A DNA stretch of 64,000 bases from Tetragonia tetragonoides. Lineage: Eukaryota; Streptophyta; Magnoliopsida; Caryophyllales; Aizoaceae. The stretch's first letter is position 1, and each line of letters begins with the position of its first letter. The stretch covers positions 20,353,307 to 20,417,306 of the forward strand of contig CM076139.1 in assembly GCA_038025085.1 (NCBI GenBank), written 5' to 3'. A program made the position numbers and the translations under genes. This document shows, in pieces, positions 34,017 through 46,689 of this stretch. The notes under the pieces were generated by a model. That model worked only from the letters and a program-made list of their open reading frames with translations, made no database searches and was not told the DNA's origin.

Positions 34017-35037
34017 TTTATTTAAGAGGGTGAGACTCGAAAGTCAAGTTTGCTTAATTGTTTAATAACATGTTCCATATTTTGCATCATTTGCATGTGC
34101 TTTGGCACAACCTTTTGACCCTTATCGACCCTCGAGGAAGTTTGTGTCGCAACTCGTAGACAACTGGTATATCTAAAGGAATATACAGTTGTCCTATCGT
34201 GCAAATCGACGCTTGCTCACCCATGACTCATCGACTCTTGTTGGTGAAAAAGAATTACAATTGATGTGTCGACCATCCGTCGAACGGAAATTGTAATTTG
34301 TCGTGGTAACCTCACAGGAGCCAAAAGCCTCTAGCCCACATTCGTGCATTCGCTTGCTTGTTGTGCATGTGTCGTTGGAATGCCCGTTTGATCGCATGTT
34401 TGCCTGTAACTTTGTCGTTGTAATGCTTGTCTGAATGCATGAGTATCGTGACTATGTCCAACATGTACTTACGTGTTAGGAGTCTTTTCTTTTATTTTTA
34501 GCTAGTTCCTAATGCCTTAAGATGGTGCGAGAATTCAATTCAATGAACACTCATCATTTTCCCAATGATATATTCTATAAAAGTCATGAACAATTTCTTA
34601 GGATCTTTTTAGGAAAAAATAAGGAGTCAGTCGTTCCAATTTCCCCTTCCCCTCTTTTGTATTTCTTTATTTCTTTTTTTTTTTTTATGTAATCCAGATT
34701 CGGTCAAAAAAAACAAAAGCAAAAAAGAAAAACAAAAAAAAAAAACGGCAAAAGGAAAATGCCGCCGAAGAATCGAAAAAAATCAAAATAAAAAAACCAA
34801 AATTCTTTTTTTTTTTTTATTTTTATCCCATTTTCCATTTTCTTTAAGTCTAGGAAAAAAAAAAAAGGATAGTCCATTGACTTTATTTTCCTTTGATATT
34901 AGAAAAATATTTGGGTATTTAGGCTTAATGATCTTTTTTTTAAGGACAATGTGTTTTCTATATGTGGGTCAACATTTTTTCTACGTGAGAGTCTCGTGGT
35001 CCTTTTGATTCTAAACGGTCATCTACTCGTTCAGATC
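34017..35037 (+). other. Tat copy D leader
   Basis: About 1 kb between PBS and gag with no convincing frame. It includes very A- and T-rich runs at 34670-34875. Confidence 0.6.
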
Positions 35038-36424
35038 ATGCCAGGGTCCAACAAGCGTTCCTCAGCTGAAGATACACAGGAAGGATCTCTCCTCAGGCCA
35101 AGATCGGAAATGGGCCAGAATGCCAAGAAGGTCAAGACTCATTTTGTAACAACTGCATATCCGGCCCGCGAAGCTTCAAAAGAATCGGTACTTGATACTC
35201 AAGATGAATCCCTTGACTTAGGGAACAATTGGACCGATCACTCCGAGAGGCTAAGATTCAAGTGGGCCTTGATCCTGATGAGACCCGTAGACTCGTTGAG
35301 TACAGAAGCACAGGCAAGCCAATCCAAGCCCTTGTTAAGCATAAGACGATATTGAGCACCTATCTCAATATATAATTATCTATCACTCAGAGATCAAAAG
35401 GCTACAGAAGAGTTAAGGCTCTAGGAGGGGACAAGATCGTTCTTAATCAAGGCTAATCCCGTTGGCCTCAAGAACGCATTTTCCATCAAATGAGGGCATA
35501 TGGCTACATGCATTTGGTAGGACCTACCTATGAACTCCTTCCAGAAAATGGAAATCCAAGTGTTTATTGCGAGTACTTCCGAGCCTGCAGACATCACACC
35601 AATGACTGCAGGAATATGAGAGACAAGATTCAAGCCTTTATTTATGAAGGGACTATGTGGCCCGCGGATCATTGGTTATCCAGGGAAGGATCAAACGTTC
35701 CTACTTGTGAATTCACGCCACTAGCGGTACCTATTCATGATGTCATGACAACTCTACTTCGCCACGGGGATCTGCAATTCTTGGAAGGAGTTTGGCCAGA
35801 AGAGGAAGATCATTACCTCTATTGCAAATATCATAGACTCTTTGGTCATCTCACCGAACAGTGCTACCGTTTGACGTATGACATCCAATCTATCATTAAT
35901 TCTGGAGCTGTTTCTCCCCCAAAATCTCACATATTCAACATCACAGTGCGACACTATGAGCCGCAGTTTTTAGTCAACGTGCTCGAAATAGATCAAGCAC
36001 CATTCATACCACACTCGAACCCTCATGTTAATGGTTTTCTCAAGAAGCAAGGGTACATACCCGGTATGGGTATGGGAAGAAATGGAAAAGGGCCCACCAC
36101 CTTCAAATTTGAAGCTAAAAACAACTCCTTTGGACTCGGTTACAAACCTACTGACAAAGAAATCCATGATCAGGCTCTGAAACAAAGAAAACAGTTTAAG
36201 GGAAAACAAGGCATACCCCCTTACAGCCACACGCTAAATGGTCAGTTCATCACAAAAGGGAACTATTGCCCATACTACAGTTTCCCTGAGCTGTACTATG
36301 ACGAAGAAGCCAAGGTCACACACCCGGGTTTTGAAATCTTCCAAGACTGCAATCAATTAGACGAGGAGGCACACCACCCCTCAGAACCGGCAAGTCAAGA
36401 TTGGACCAAAGCACCAGGTAACTA
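35038..36424 (+). pseudogene. gag remnant, zinc knuckles and G-patch of Tat copy D
   Basis: Begins MPGSNKRSSAEDTQ at 35038 and loses frame near 35340. The capsid (retrotrans_gag) core expected next is absent. From 35490 a long frame has two knuckle-like blocks, CEYFRACRHHTNDC and CKYHRLFGHLTEQC, then a G-patch region GYIPGMGMGRNGKG...FGLGYKPT near residues 185-225. G-patch is typical of Tat/Ogre pol. No DSG/DTG aspartic protease motif is visible in any frame here, whereas family members normally have one between gag and RT. Thus two required activities are missing. Confidence 0.7.
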
Positions 36425-37838
36425 GCTGCTAGGTCTTTTATTCGGCCAAGAAACCAGGATAGCTGAAGCTCCTGAGATGAATGAAGAGCTAATGGCTCTC
36501 AATGATCGCAACTTCAATCATGCGGACCTAATATATACTACTGAAGATGTCACAATGGGATGGCGCAAAGAAGTAAGCTGGACTGGCCCGAATGGACGAA
36601 AGGTCACGATATCTACTGGGGAAGGACCGATGAGGGAAGAATCTGCTTCCGAGTCTCAGTTAGAGTCAGTGTCTAGCTTAGGTCCTAAGGATGAGTCAGT
36701 AACAGGGATTGTCCCCTTTTCTTTTCCTAAGTCTATTGTCAATGTGAGGGAAAATTCAGATTCCTTTTTCTTGCTGTTTTCAATTCTAATAAAATGAAAA
36801 ATCCTTCTGCTTATTTTTCGCCTTGTTTAGCTATTGATAAACCCAATGATGAAAATAAGTTGCCTAAAGATTTGCTAAAAGCAGTAATCAGTCATGAACA
36901 AAAAACCTCCATTGTGGAGGAAACAGAGTTAATTAATTTAAGCAATGAAAGCGAACCTCGTGAAGTAAGAATTGGATTATCCCTAACTGAAAAGGAACGT
37001 GAGTAATTTGTTGAACTTTTGAAACTGTACACAAATGTTTTCGCTTGGTCTTACAAGGACATGCCAGGAATTGAAAGAAGCATAGCCGAACATAAAATCC
37101 CTCTATACCCTGATGCTAAACCAGTTAAGCAGAAGCTACGGCGCCTCCGACCAGAATAGGCACTGAAAATAAAGGAAGAGGTACAAAAGCAACTTGCCGC
37201 TGGATTTATTGTGGTATCAGACTATCCTGAATAGATTGCAAATGTGGTTCCAGTACCAAAGAAGGATGACCGAGTCAGAATGTGCGTCGATTTCAAGGAC
37301 CTCGACAAAGCTAGCCCAAATGATGATTTTCCTTTACCCCACATTGACCTTTTGGTAGACAACACAGCTAAATACGCCCTGTTGTCACTTATGGATGGCT
37401 ACGCAGGATATAATCAGGTTCAGATGGCTGAAGAAGACATGAGAAAACAATGTTCATAACTCCTTGGGGAACTTATTGCTACAAGGTCATGCCCTTTGGA
37501 TTAAAAAAATGCAGGTGCAACTTACCAAAGGACCGCCACAACTTTGCTACATGATATGATGCATAAAGAAGCCGAAGTCTATGTGGATGATATGATTGTG
37601 AAATCAAGGCACCGAGACGGGCATATTTAGGCACTCCACAAGTTCTTTGAAGGGTTACGCAAGTATAACTTCCGACTAAATCCTCAAAAATGTGCATTCG
37701 GAGTCACGTCAGGCAAACTGTTGGGTTATGTAGTCAGTCAAAGGGGAATCGAAATTGATCCATCCAAGATCAAAGCGATAGTTGAAATGCCGCCAACCAA
37801 GAATGAAACGGAAATTAGAGGATTGCTTGGTCGGCTTC
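36425..37838 (+). pseudogene. Reverse transcriptase of Tat copy D, 5' part
   Basis: A linker with a frame at 36477-36797 precedes RT. RT begins near 36950 and shows VVPVPKKDDRVRMCVDFKDL, ASPNDDFPLPHIDLLVD, DGYAGYNQVQMAEED, a frameshift near 37450, MPFGLK, the catalytic YVDDMIVKS at 37580-37606, and GYVVSQRGIEIDPSKI. In-frame stops occur at 37006, 37159, 37234 and 37629. The domain is split after LLGRLQY by the LARD at 37844; it resumes at 44497 with ISRFI. Confidence 0.85.
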
Positions 37839-37843
37839 AATAC

Positions 37844-40735
37844 TGTAATACCCAGTATTTTTAAGAATATTTTCTATAAAGAAAAATAAAGGAGAGAAAT
37901 TTATTCTTTGAAATAAATGATATTGAGTATTTGTATACTTCATAGTAGTTATGTGTCAATTTTTTTATAGATGCTATTATTATAATTATTGATGCTATTA
38001 TAATCTGATAATTTTGTACTCATGTGTAATTGAAATAGTGTAGTAGGATGCCCATAGACGTTCAATTTAGAAATGACAATAAGTTAGATTAACTTAGAGG
38101 CCATTAATTTGTTTATATGACTAAATTATAGACTAGCCCATTTAGCTACTTATACTCACTTAGTCCTGCTTAGCAAAAACCCAAAAGGAAATCCACACTA
38201 GAAGGGAATTCATTTCCCTCTTAACCGACCTTGCCCCTTAAAAGAACAAAACCCATCAAGTATTAAAACCCACCAAAATAATAAAACCCCACCCATGTCA
38301 ACGACTATTCCCTCTCTTACTTAAGTTCTGAGCTAAATTTTCAGTTTCATTTTCCCCTGCTTACACCATCACGCACCATCACGCAGCATCATCGTCATCA
38401 TCGTCAATCACCATCACCACTCACGAACACCACCCGTTGCACCAGTAGCCAAGGCGCCAACCACCAAGCCACTGCCAGCCACGAGCACCACATATCTCTT
38501 GTCTTCTGCCTCTGTTCATCCGTGTAGCAGTAGCGTCAGGAGCTTCGAGAAGCAGCGTCACCGGCTCCATCACCCAATCAACTCTCCTCTTGTTCTCAAT
38601 TAAACCGAAGGTTGGGTAATTAAACTCTAAACTTAATTGGGATAATTTTTATTTATAATTTAAATGGTTAGATCCTAATAGTAGTCAATTGGACATAGGG
38701 TTTGTAGATTATGGAGAATTAGCTTATGGGTTGCTAATTAGGAGTCTACCCGCACATGAGGTAACTTACATCTGTCTCGTACAGTCCATTTTTTTTATTC
38801 ATTTTGAGCCTTGGTATGTGTATGTATGATTGAATTGGCTTTTGGTATGAAATTGGGAACCTTAAAGTATATTTAGAAGTAATTCATTATAATTCAGCTT
38901 ATAACTATTGCAAGTATCAAGTCCTACTTTGCCCAGTTCTGATTCTTGTCAATCCTAGCTCTAATTTGTTGTGCTATAATTGTTTTATCTAGTTCCTAGT
39001 GTAATGTTTGTAGTATGAGGAATTGAAGGTTTGGGAGATAGAATTTGTTGTTTTAGTTCTGCTATGAAGTTTCAGAACTTATATGTGAAGCTTATATGTA
39101 CGAACTCAGCTTACTGAAATTTAAAGCTATGGTCAACATGCTCTTCTAAGTCTCTTTGTATTCTAGGTGAATTAATAAGTGTTTTATTTGTTATGATCTA
39201 TGTCAATACGAAGATTACTACACCAAGTCTACGATTGAAAAAAATGAGTTATATACCAGCTTATGAACAGATGGGTAGTAGAGAGTTACTACCTAAGTTA
39301 CAGCTAAAGAGAGAGAAGAAAAGAGATTGTTAATGTGTTCTTTTGAGATGAATTATATGAATGACTATATGTATAAGTACAAGTTAAATAAATGAATGTA
39401 GAAAGTGTGAAATGTTACCAGCTCATATGAATGATGCTCATATGAACGACGTGTGTTGTATATCAGAAGTTATGAGTCAAAGCTACTCAACTTACTAATA
39501 ACGTCAAGTGAAAGATGGCTTTGGGCAGTATGGAACCTATGGGAACTCCAGATGTGTTATAATGAGTTTACGGGAGACGTCCCTGAGTTTGAACTGTGCC
39601 CCCAAGATGTGGCAATGATCAACAGTTCCAGCCCCTATATGGGAAGAGTCGCAAGGCTAGTTACAGACCCCTAAATGGGAAGAGCTCCCAAGATGTGGCT
39701 AGTTACAGATTATAGATAACACATTTGCCCCCCAAGATGTGGCTTGACCCCCAAGATGCGGTCAAGGGTTTAAACGCTCCTAAGATGTGGCGGCCCAAGG
39801 AACCTACCTCCCAAATGCCCAGTTCAGTAATGCAAGATAAATAATAAAATATATAAAGCTATAATTCAGTACTTTTATATAGTTACAGCCCCTTATTGGG
39901 AAGAGCCACAAGGCTAGTTACAGGCCCCTATACGGGAAGAGCCGCAAGGCTAGTTAAAAGCTATCAAGATCAGAGGTTCAAAGGAGAAATGACTCTTTTA
40001 AAGTATTAAGAGGAGAGAATCATGAGAAGCATTAATAAAGGTCTATTATAGCAAAGATTGATGTCTGTTTTATGTTTATTGTTTCAAACTTTGTGGAATG
40101 CACTAGAAACTCAATAAGATTTATTTGTTTACTTTGTATGACTTATGACTATAGAAGTGAATGAAGTAGAGTTAAGGTGAAATGGGAGCTGAATGCTTGC
40201 TCTATATGAATGATTCTTTGTTTAGACTTGAAATGAATTTAAAAAGTGGCCTTTACTAGATAGATGTTTGTTACTCAGTTCACACTGACCCGTTTTGGGC
40301 TATCACCCACGATGTGAATCGTGTCTTTCCCTGGTGACAGATTACTTGTGCGGGTTGTTTGTTGTGAGGACGCTTCCATATAGTAGCTCATATAGAGTCT
40401 TGGCAGGAAGAGTTTACTTTTAGATTCTCATCATGTTTTTAGCTTTCAAATCAAATTGTAATAAATAGACCACCTAGTATATTTTTAAGATCATTATTAA
40501 TAGTTTCAGTTGAAGAGCCTTACACTCATTCGTATGAGTGAGTGTGGCGGTAGCGCCCTGATTTATTAGAGTCTTCCACTGGGATGCTTGGATGGTATAT
40601 TATTTTTGTTAAGCAGGTTTATATAAGTCTTTTTAGACTGGTTTATTCAGTTTACAAAAGGAACTCTGCCGAATTTTAGGCTCGAGTCTATTTATTTATA
40701 TTTATTTACTTTAGTAGGAAATTCAAGGTGTTACA
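37844..40735 (+). repeat. 5' LTR of LARD-like element
   Basis: Contains an internal patch of short diverged repeats at about 39590-39960: AAGATGTGGC occurs five times and GGGAAGAGYCRCAAGGCTAG three times. CACCATCACGCA repeats lie near 38365. Frames such as 39453-39674 are non-coding. Confidence 0.9.
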
Positions 40736-41617
40736 AAGTGGTATCAGAGCAGTTCGCTCTTGGTGTCAACGCAATGATCTTCATGATCGAAGCATTAATG
40801 AAATTGTTTAGGATAAATTGGACTAAAAAGACTAGGTGAACAACAAATTTAGGGAAAATGAGAATAAGTAAGTCGTCATCGAGCGTGAGTGAAAGATGAG
40901 TATAGAACTTGTTTCTCTAATTTGTCTAGTTAATGCTTTTGACTTCAGCTTTTGATGATACAGTTTAACAACTGGACTTGAGTTATGTGACAAAAACAGG
41001 TGAATGATGTTTAAGTGCACCCAAATGATGATTGTAGAATTTAAAGCCTGAATGCATTTTACATGCTCTATGTGTTTCAAGTACGTGAATACTCTTGTGT
41101 TTCCTTTATGCTTCTTGACTTTCTGGTTGCATAAAAAAAGGGGAGAAGTCTTGTGCTTAGAAATTTGGTGACTTGTGTGCTATACGAGCTTGGCTAGTCA
41201 TTTTTTATGACAGATTCGCTAGTGATTAATGTTTAATCATGTCCCCCCCCCCCCCCCTCCCCCCAATATTGAATATGTTTTAGTATGTAAATTTACATCT
41301 CTCAATACTTGTCATATCTAGCCATAGCCTATTAAAGATTGACAGAAGTAATAGTAGACAGAGAAAGAATAATGATCAGAGTGCACAGCGAAGCATAGTA
41401 AAAGAAAGCTTTATATGCCCTTTGTGTTCTGTTTTGATCAGAAGTATATGCGTAAATGTTAGATGAGACACTATGCCCTTGTGTTAGTATTTCATTTTAC
41501 ATGATTGATTTTCGGGACACAAATCTTTTAAGGGAGTTAGAGTGTTAAACCCCATATTTCTATATAAACTATTTTACTCAAGTTTCGAGGACGAAACTTT
41601 TTGTAAGGAGGGTAGAA
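40736..41617 (+). other. LARD internal region
   Basis: PBS, then about 860 bp without a coding frame. A C-tract (15 C, T, 6 C) lies at 41243-41264; its complement is a G-run able to form a quadruplex. Confidence 0.8.
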
Positions 41618-44491
41618 TGTAATACCCAGTATTTTTAAGAATATTTTCTATAAAAAAATAAAGGAGAGAAATTTATTCTTTGCATAAATGATATTGAGTA
41701 TTTGTATACTTCATAGTAGTTATGTGTCAATTTTTTTTAGATGCTATTATTATAATTATTGATGCTATTATAATCTGATAATTATATGTTCATGTGTAAT
41801 TGAAATAGTGTAGTAGGATGCTTATAGACCTTCAATTTAGAAATGACAATAAGTTAGATTAATTTAGAGGCCATTAATTTGTTTATATGACTAAATTATA
41901 GACTACCCCATTTAGCTACTTATACTCACTTAGTCCTACTTTGCAAAAACCCAAAAGGAAACCCACACTAGAAGGGAATTCATTTCCCTCTTAACTGACC
42001 TTGCCCCTTAAAAGAACAAAACCCATCAAGTATTAAAACCCGCCAAAATAACGAAACCCCACCCATGTCACCGACTATTCTCTCTTTTACTTAAGTTCTG
42101 AGCTAAATTTTCAGTTTCATTTTCCCCTGCTTACACCATCACGCACCATCATCGTCATCAACGTCAATCACCATCACCACTCACGAACACCACCCGTTGC
42201 ACTAGTAGCCAAGGCGCCAACCACCAAGCCACTGCCAGCCACGAGCACCACATATCTCTTGTCTTCTACCTCTGTTCATCCGTGTAGCAGTAGCGTCATG
42301 AGCTTAAAGAAGCAGCGTCACCGGCTCCATCACCTAATCAACTCTCCTCTTGTTCTCAATTAAACCGAAGGTTGGGTAATTAAATACTAAACTTAATTGG
42401 GATAATTATTATTTATAATTTAGGTGGTTAGATCCTAATAGTAGTCAATTGGACATAGGGTTTGTAGATTATGGAGAATTAGCTTATGGGTTGCTAATTA
42501 GGAGTCTACCCACACATGAGGTAACTTACATCTGTCTCGTACAGTCCCTTTTTTTTTCATTTTGAGCCTTGTTATGTGAATGTATGATTGAATTGGCTTT
42601 TGGTATGAAATTGGGAACCTTAAAGTATATTTAGAAGTAATTCATTATAATTCAGCTTATAACTATTGCAAGTATCAAGTCCTACTTTGCCCAGTTCTGA
42701 TTCTTGTCAATCCTAGCTCTAATTGGTTGTGCTATAATTGTTTTATCTAGTTACTAGCGTAATATTTGTAGTATGAGGAATTGAAGGTTTGGGATATAGA
42801 ATTTTTTGTTTTAGTTCTGCTAAGAAGTTTCAGAACTTATATGTGAAGCTTATATGTACGAACTCGGCTTACTGAAATTTAAAGCTAAGGTCAACATGCT
42901 TTTCTAAGTCTCTTTGTATTCTAGGTGAATTAATAAGTGTTTTATTTGTTATGATCTATGTCAATACGAAGATTACTACACCAAGTCTACGATTGAGAAA
43001 AATGAGTTATATACCAGCTTATGAACAGATGGGTAGTAGAGAGTTACTACCTAAGTTACAGCTAAAGAAGGAGAAGAAAAGAGATTGTTAATGTGTTCTT
43101 TTGAGATGAATTATATGAATGACTCTATGTATAAGTACAAGTTAAATAAATGAATGTAAAAAGTGTGAAATGTTACCAGCTCATATGAATGATGCTCATA
43201 TGAACGACGTGTGTTGTATATCAGAAGTTATGAGTCAAAGCTACTCAACTTACTAATAACGTCAAGTGAAAGATGGCTTTGGGCAGAATGGAACCTATGG
43301 GTACTCCAGATATGTTATAATGAGTTTACGGGAGACGTCCCTGAGTTTGAACTGTGCCCCCAAGATGTGGCAATGATCAACAGTTCCAGCCCCTATATGG
43401 GAAGAATCGCAAGGCTAGTTACAGACCCCTAAATGGGAAGAGCCCCCAAGATGTGGCTAGTTACAGATTACAGATAACACATTTGGCCCCCAAGATGTGG
43501 CTTGACCCCCAAGATGCGATCAAGGGTTTAAACGCCTCCAAGATGTGGCGGCCCAAGGAACCTAGCTCCCAAATGCCCAGTTCAGTAATGCAAGATAAAT
43601 AATAAAATATATAAAGCTATAATTCAGTACTTTTATATAGTTACAGCCCCTTACTGGGAAGAGCCACAAGGCTAGATGCAGGCCCCTATACGGGAAGAGC
43701 CGCAAGGCTAGTTAAAAGCTATCAAGATCAGAGGTCCAAAGGAAAAATGACTCTTTTAAAGTATTAAGAAGAGAGAATCATGATAAGTATTAATAAAGGT
43801 CTATTATAGCAAAGATTGATGTCTGTTTTGTGTTTATTGTTTCCAACTTTGTGGAATGCACTAGGAACTCAATAAGATTTATTTGTTTACTTTGTATGAC
43901 TTATGGCTATAGAAGTGAATGAAGTAGAGTTAAGGTGAAATGGGAGCTGAATGCTTGCTCTATATGAATGATTCTTTGTTTAGACTTGAAATGAATTTAA
44001 AGTGGCCTTTACTAGATAGATGTTTGTTACTTAGTTCACACTGACCCATTTTGGGCTGTCACCCACGATGTGAATCGTGTCTTTCCCTGGTGACAGATTA
44101 CTTGTGCAGGTTGTTTGTTGTGAGGGCGCTTCCATATAGTAGCTCATATTGAGTCTTGGCAGGAAGAGTTTACTTTTAGATTTTCATCATGCTTTTAGCT
44201 TTCAAATCAAATTGTAATAAATAGACCACCTAGTATATTTTTAAGATCATTATTAATAGTTTCAGTTGAAGAGCCTTACACTCATTCGTATGAGTGAGTG
44301 TGGCGGTAGCGCCCTGAATTATTAGAGTCTTCCGCTGGGATGCTTGGATGTTGTATTATTTTTGTTAAGCAGGTTTATATAAATCTTTTTAGACTGGTTT
44401 ATTCAGTTTACAAAAGGAGCTCTGCCGAATTTTAGGCTCGAGTCTATTTATTTATATTTATTTACTTTAGTAGGAAATTCGGGGTGTTACA
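41618..44491 (+). repeat. 3' LTR of LARD-like element
   Basis: Matches the 5' LTR throughout, with small indels (for example around 41655 and 42135) and few substitutions. Confidence 0.92.
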
Positions 44492-44496
44492 AATAC

Positions 44497-45567
44497 ATTA
44501 GTCGATTCATATGAAAGTTCACCATAACATGCGAACCAATATTCAAGAAGTTGAAGAAGGGGGTCAAAATTGAATGGGATGACCTGTGTCAAGAAGCGTT
44601 CGACAAGATCAAAGACTATCTAGCCAACCCACCTATTCTTGCTCCTCCCAAGCAAGGCCTGCCTTTGATCCTCTATTTGACAGTAACCGATACCGCCATG
44701 GGGGCTATGCTAGCCCAAGCCATAGAAGACCAAGAACGAGCTATATATTACTTAAGCAAGAAATTCATCGACTATGAAACCAGATATTCAGGTCTTGAAA
44801 AGACCTGTTTAGCTCTAGTCTGGGCCACCAAGAAACTCAGACATTATATGCTCAATCACCCTGTACTGGTAAGGTCAAGGATGAATCCCCTCAAATATAT
44901 CTTCGAGAAGCCAGTCCTAAGTGGAAGAATTGCAAGGTGGACGGTTTTGTTGTCCGAATTCGATCTCAAGTTTGATCCTACAAAGACCATCAAGGGACAA
45001 GCAGTCTCAGATTACTTGGCCGAGCACCCCACTCACACAGCCAAGGAAAACGAGCAATATGAGTTCCACGATGAAGATGTAGCCTTAATTGAAGAAAATT
45101 GCTGGAAAATGTACTTTGACGGGGCATCCAACCAAAAGGGTTATGGCGCAAGAGTACTCCTGGTATCTCCGGATGAAGCCCATACTCCCATCTCAGTTAA
45201 ATTAAACTCCCTGTCACTAATAATGCAGGCGAATATGAAGCTTGTATTATTGGTTTACAAGCAGCCGTAGGCATTGGAATCCGGACACTCAAAGTCTGAG
45301 GATTCTCTACTGATCATCAACCAAGTCTCCAGAAAGGGGAAAGTTCACAGCGAAAGCCTAGCACTCTACCAGGAATTTTTAGATAAAGTACTTGACAACT
45401 TTGAAGAGGTAGCCTTCACATACCTTCCAAGAGAGGATAATCAATTTGCAGACGCTCTATCCAAATTAGCATCCTTGATTATCATACCCGATCCAATAAG
45501 CATGATGCCTGTTTGTATACAAAGGAGAAGTGAGACAGCCTTTTGCAACACCTCGACACAGATATGA
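44497..45567 (+). pseudogene. RT end and dual RNase H of Tat copy D
   Basis: RT connection, then the first RNase H (LPLILYLTVTDTAMGAML; AIYYLSKKFIDYETRYSGLE). A second RNase H-like domain follows: MYFDGASNQKGYGARVLL, then after a frameshift near 45220 EYEACIIGLQAA, LLIINQVSRKGKVH and DNQFADALSKLAS. Two RNase H domains in a row mark the Tat/Ogre lineage. RNase H removes the RNA template during cDNA synthesis. A stop near 45268 and frameshifts inactivate it. Confidence 0.85.
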
Positions 45568-46462
45568 CCCTGGCTCCGATCGAAGAGGATCCTTGGTACC
45601 AAGACGTCTTCAACTACATCACCAAAGGAATATACCCTCAAGACGCACCAATAAGAGCTTAACGGGCCATCCGTCTCTTAGCGGCGCAATACATAGAATA
45701 CAAGGGGGTTCTATGCAGGAAGTCCCACAACGGGGTCAACCTCAGATGCGTGAGCTCCGAAGAAGCCGCAGAGATCATGGACGAAGTACATAATGGTGTG
45801 TGCGGACCACACATGAATGGTCGAATGCTCTCTAGAAAGGTCCTACGACTGGGGTACTATTGGACCACAATGGAAAGGGATTGTTACGACAATGTCAAGA
45901 CTACAAAGATTGGCCCATAAAACTCCCATTGGCCTTTTGCGGATGTAGGACACCTATAAGATCCTCTACGGGAGCAACACCTTATTCCTTAGTCTACGGA
46001 ATGGAAGCAGTGCTACCCATAGAAGTCCAACTACCCTCCATGCGCATAGCCTTAGAGGGTGAAATTCCCGAAACCCAATGGTTACAAGCCCGCTACGAAG
46101 AACTCATGTTCACAGATGAAAGACGCCTACGGGCCCTAGACCACTCCCACATGTACCAGCAACGCATGGCAAGAGCGTTCAACAAAAAGGTTCGACCCCG
46201 GAATTTAAAGGAAGGGGACTTAGTTTGGAAAGAATTACGTGCCCCAGTTACTGACCCCAGAGGCAAATTTCGACCAAACAGGTTCGGTCTGTTCATCATC
46301 AAAGACATCTTATCAGGAGGCGCAGTCAGACTCATGGACATTGACGGCATTGAGTTCAGTCAGCTCACCAACATGGACCAACTGAAGAAGTGCTACATCT
46401 CCAAAAAAAAATTCCGAAAATTAAAAAAAATAGACATACACAAATTGAACGAACTACGCTAG
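45568..46462 (+). pseudogene. Integrase remnant of Tat copy D, catalytic core missing
   Basis: An N-terminal zinc-type part is seen in broken frames at about 45680-45910 (YIEYKGVLCRKSHNGVNLRC, HMNGRMLSRKVLRLGYYWTT). The frame then jumps to the C-terminal side of the core (CGCRTPIRSSTGATPYSLVY, GMEAVLPIEVQLPS) and the C-terminal domain (KVRPRNLKEGDLVWKELR). The segment that should hold the D,D-35-E residues is gone, about 0.5-0.6 kb by comparison with family layout. This copy could not make active integrase. Confidence 0.8.
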
Positions 46463-46689
46463 CCTGATTCCACACTTGATACGTAGGTAACCCTTTTAGG
46501 AGGCCCGGCCTAAATCAATCCAAAATTCCATTCAACTCAAAAAGGGATAATCTTTATTCAAATTGAACGAATAAGCTTACATTGCAAAAAGTTAAACTCA
46601 CTAAAGTTATGTGCAACTACGAGGGTTTAAGCTAAACAAATTCTTATTACTTTTTTTTAAAACTAGACTTGCTTTCTAAGAAAACCGCT

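Larger units (their letters stand above)
37844..44491 (+). mobile_element. LARD-like non-autonomous LTR retrotransposon (6.65 kb)
   Basis: LTRs 37844-40735 (2892 bp) and 41618-44491 (2874 bp), both TGTAATACCC...GGTGTTACA; TSD AATAC (37839-37843, 44492-44496). Only 882 bp lie between them. PBS TGGTATCAGAGC (40739-40750) fits initiator tRNA-Met, and a purine tract GTAAGGAGGGTAGAA precedes the 3' LTR. The sequence TTTCGAGGACGAAACTTTTT just upstream is common at the 3' end of Tekay-type chromoviruses, so it is probably a non-autonomous derivative of one. No gag-pol. The LTRs are nearly identical, so the insertion is young. Confidence 0.93.

Noticed and set aside
39453..39674. Frames of 73-82 residues at 39453 and 43211 that seem conserved between two places
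   Set aside because: They are the same position in the two LTRs of one LARD element, so similarity reflects duplication, not coding constraint.
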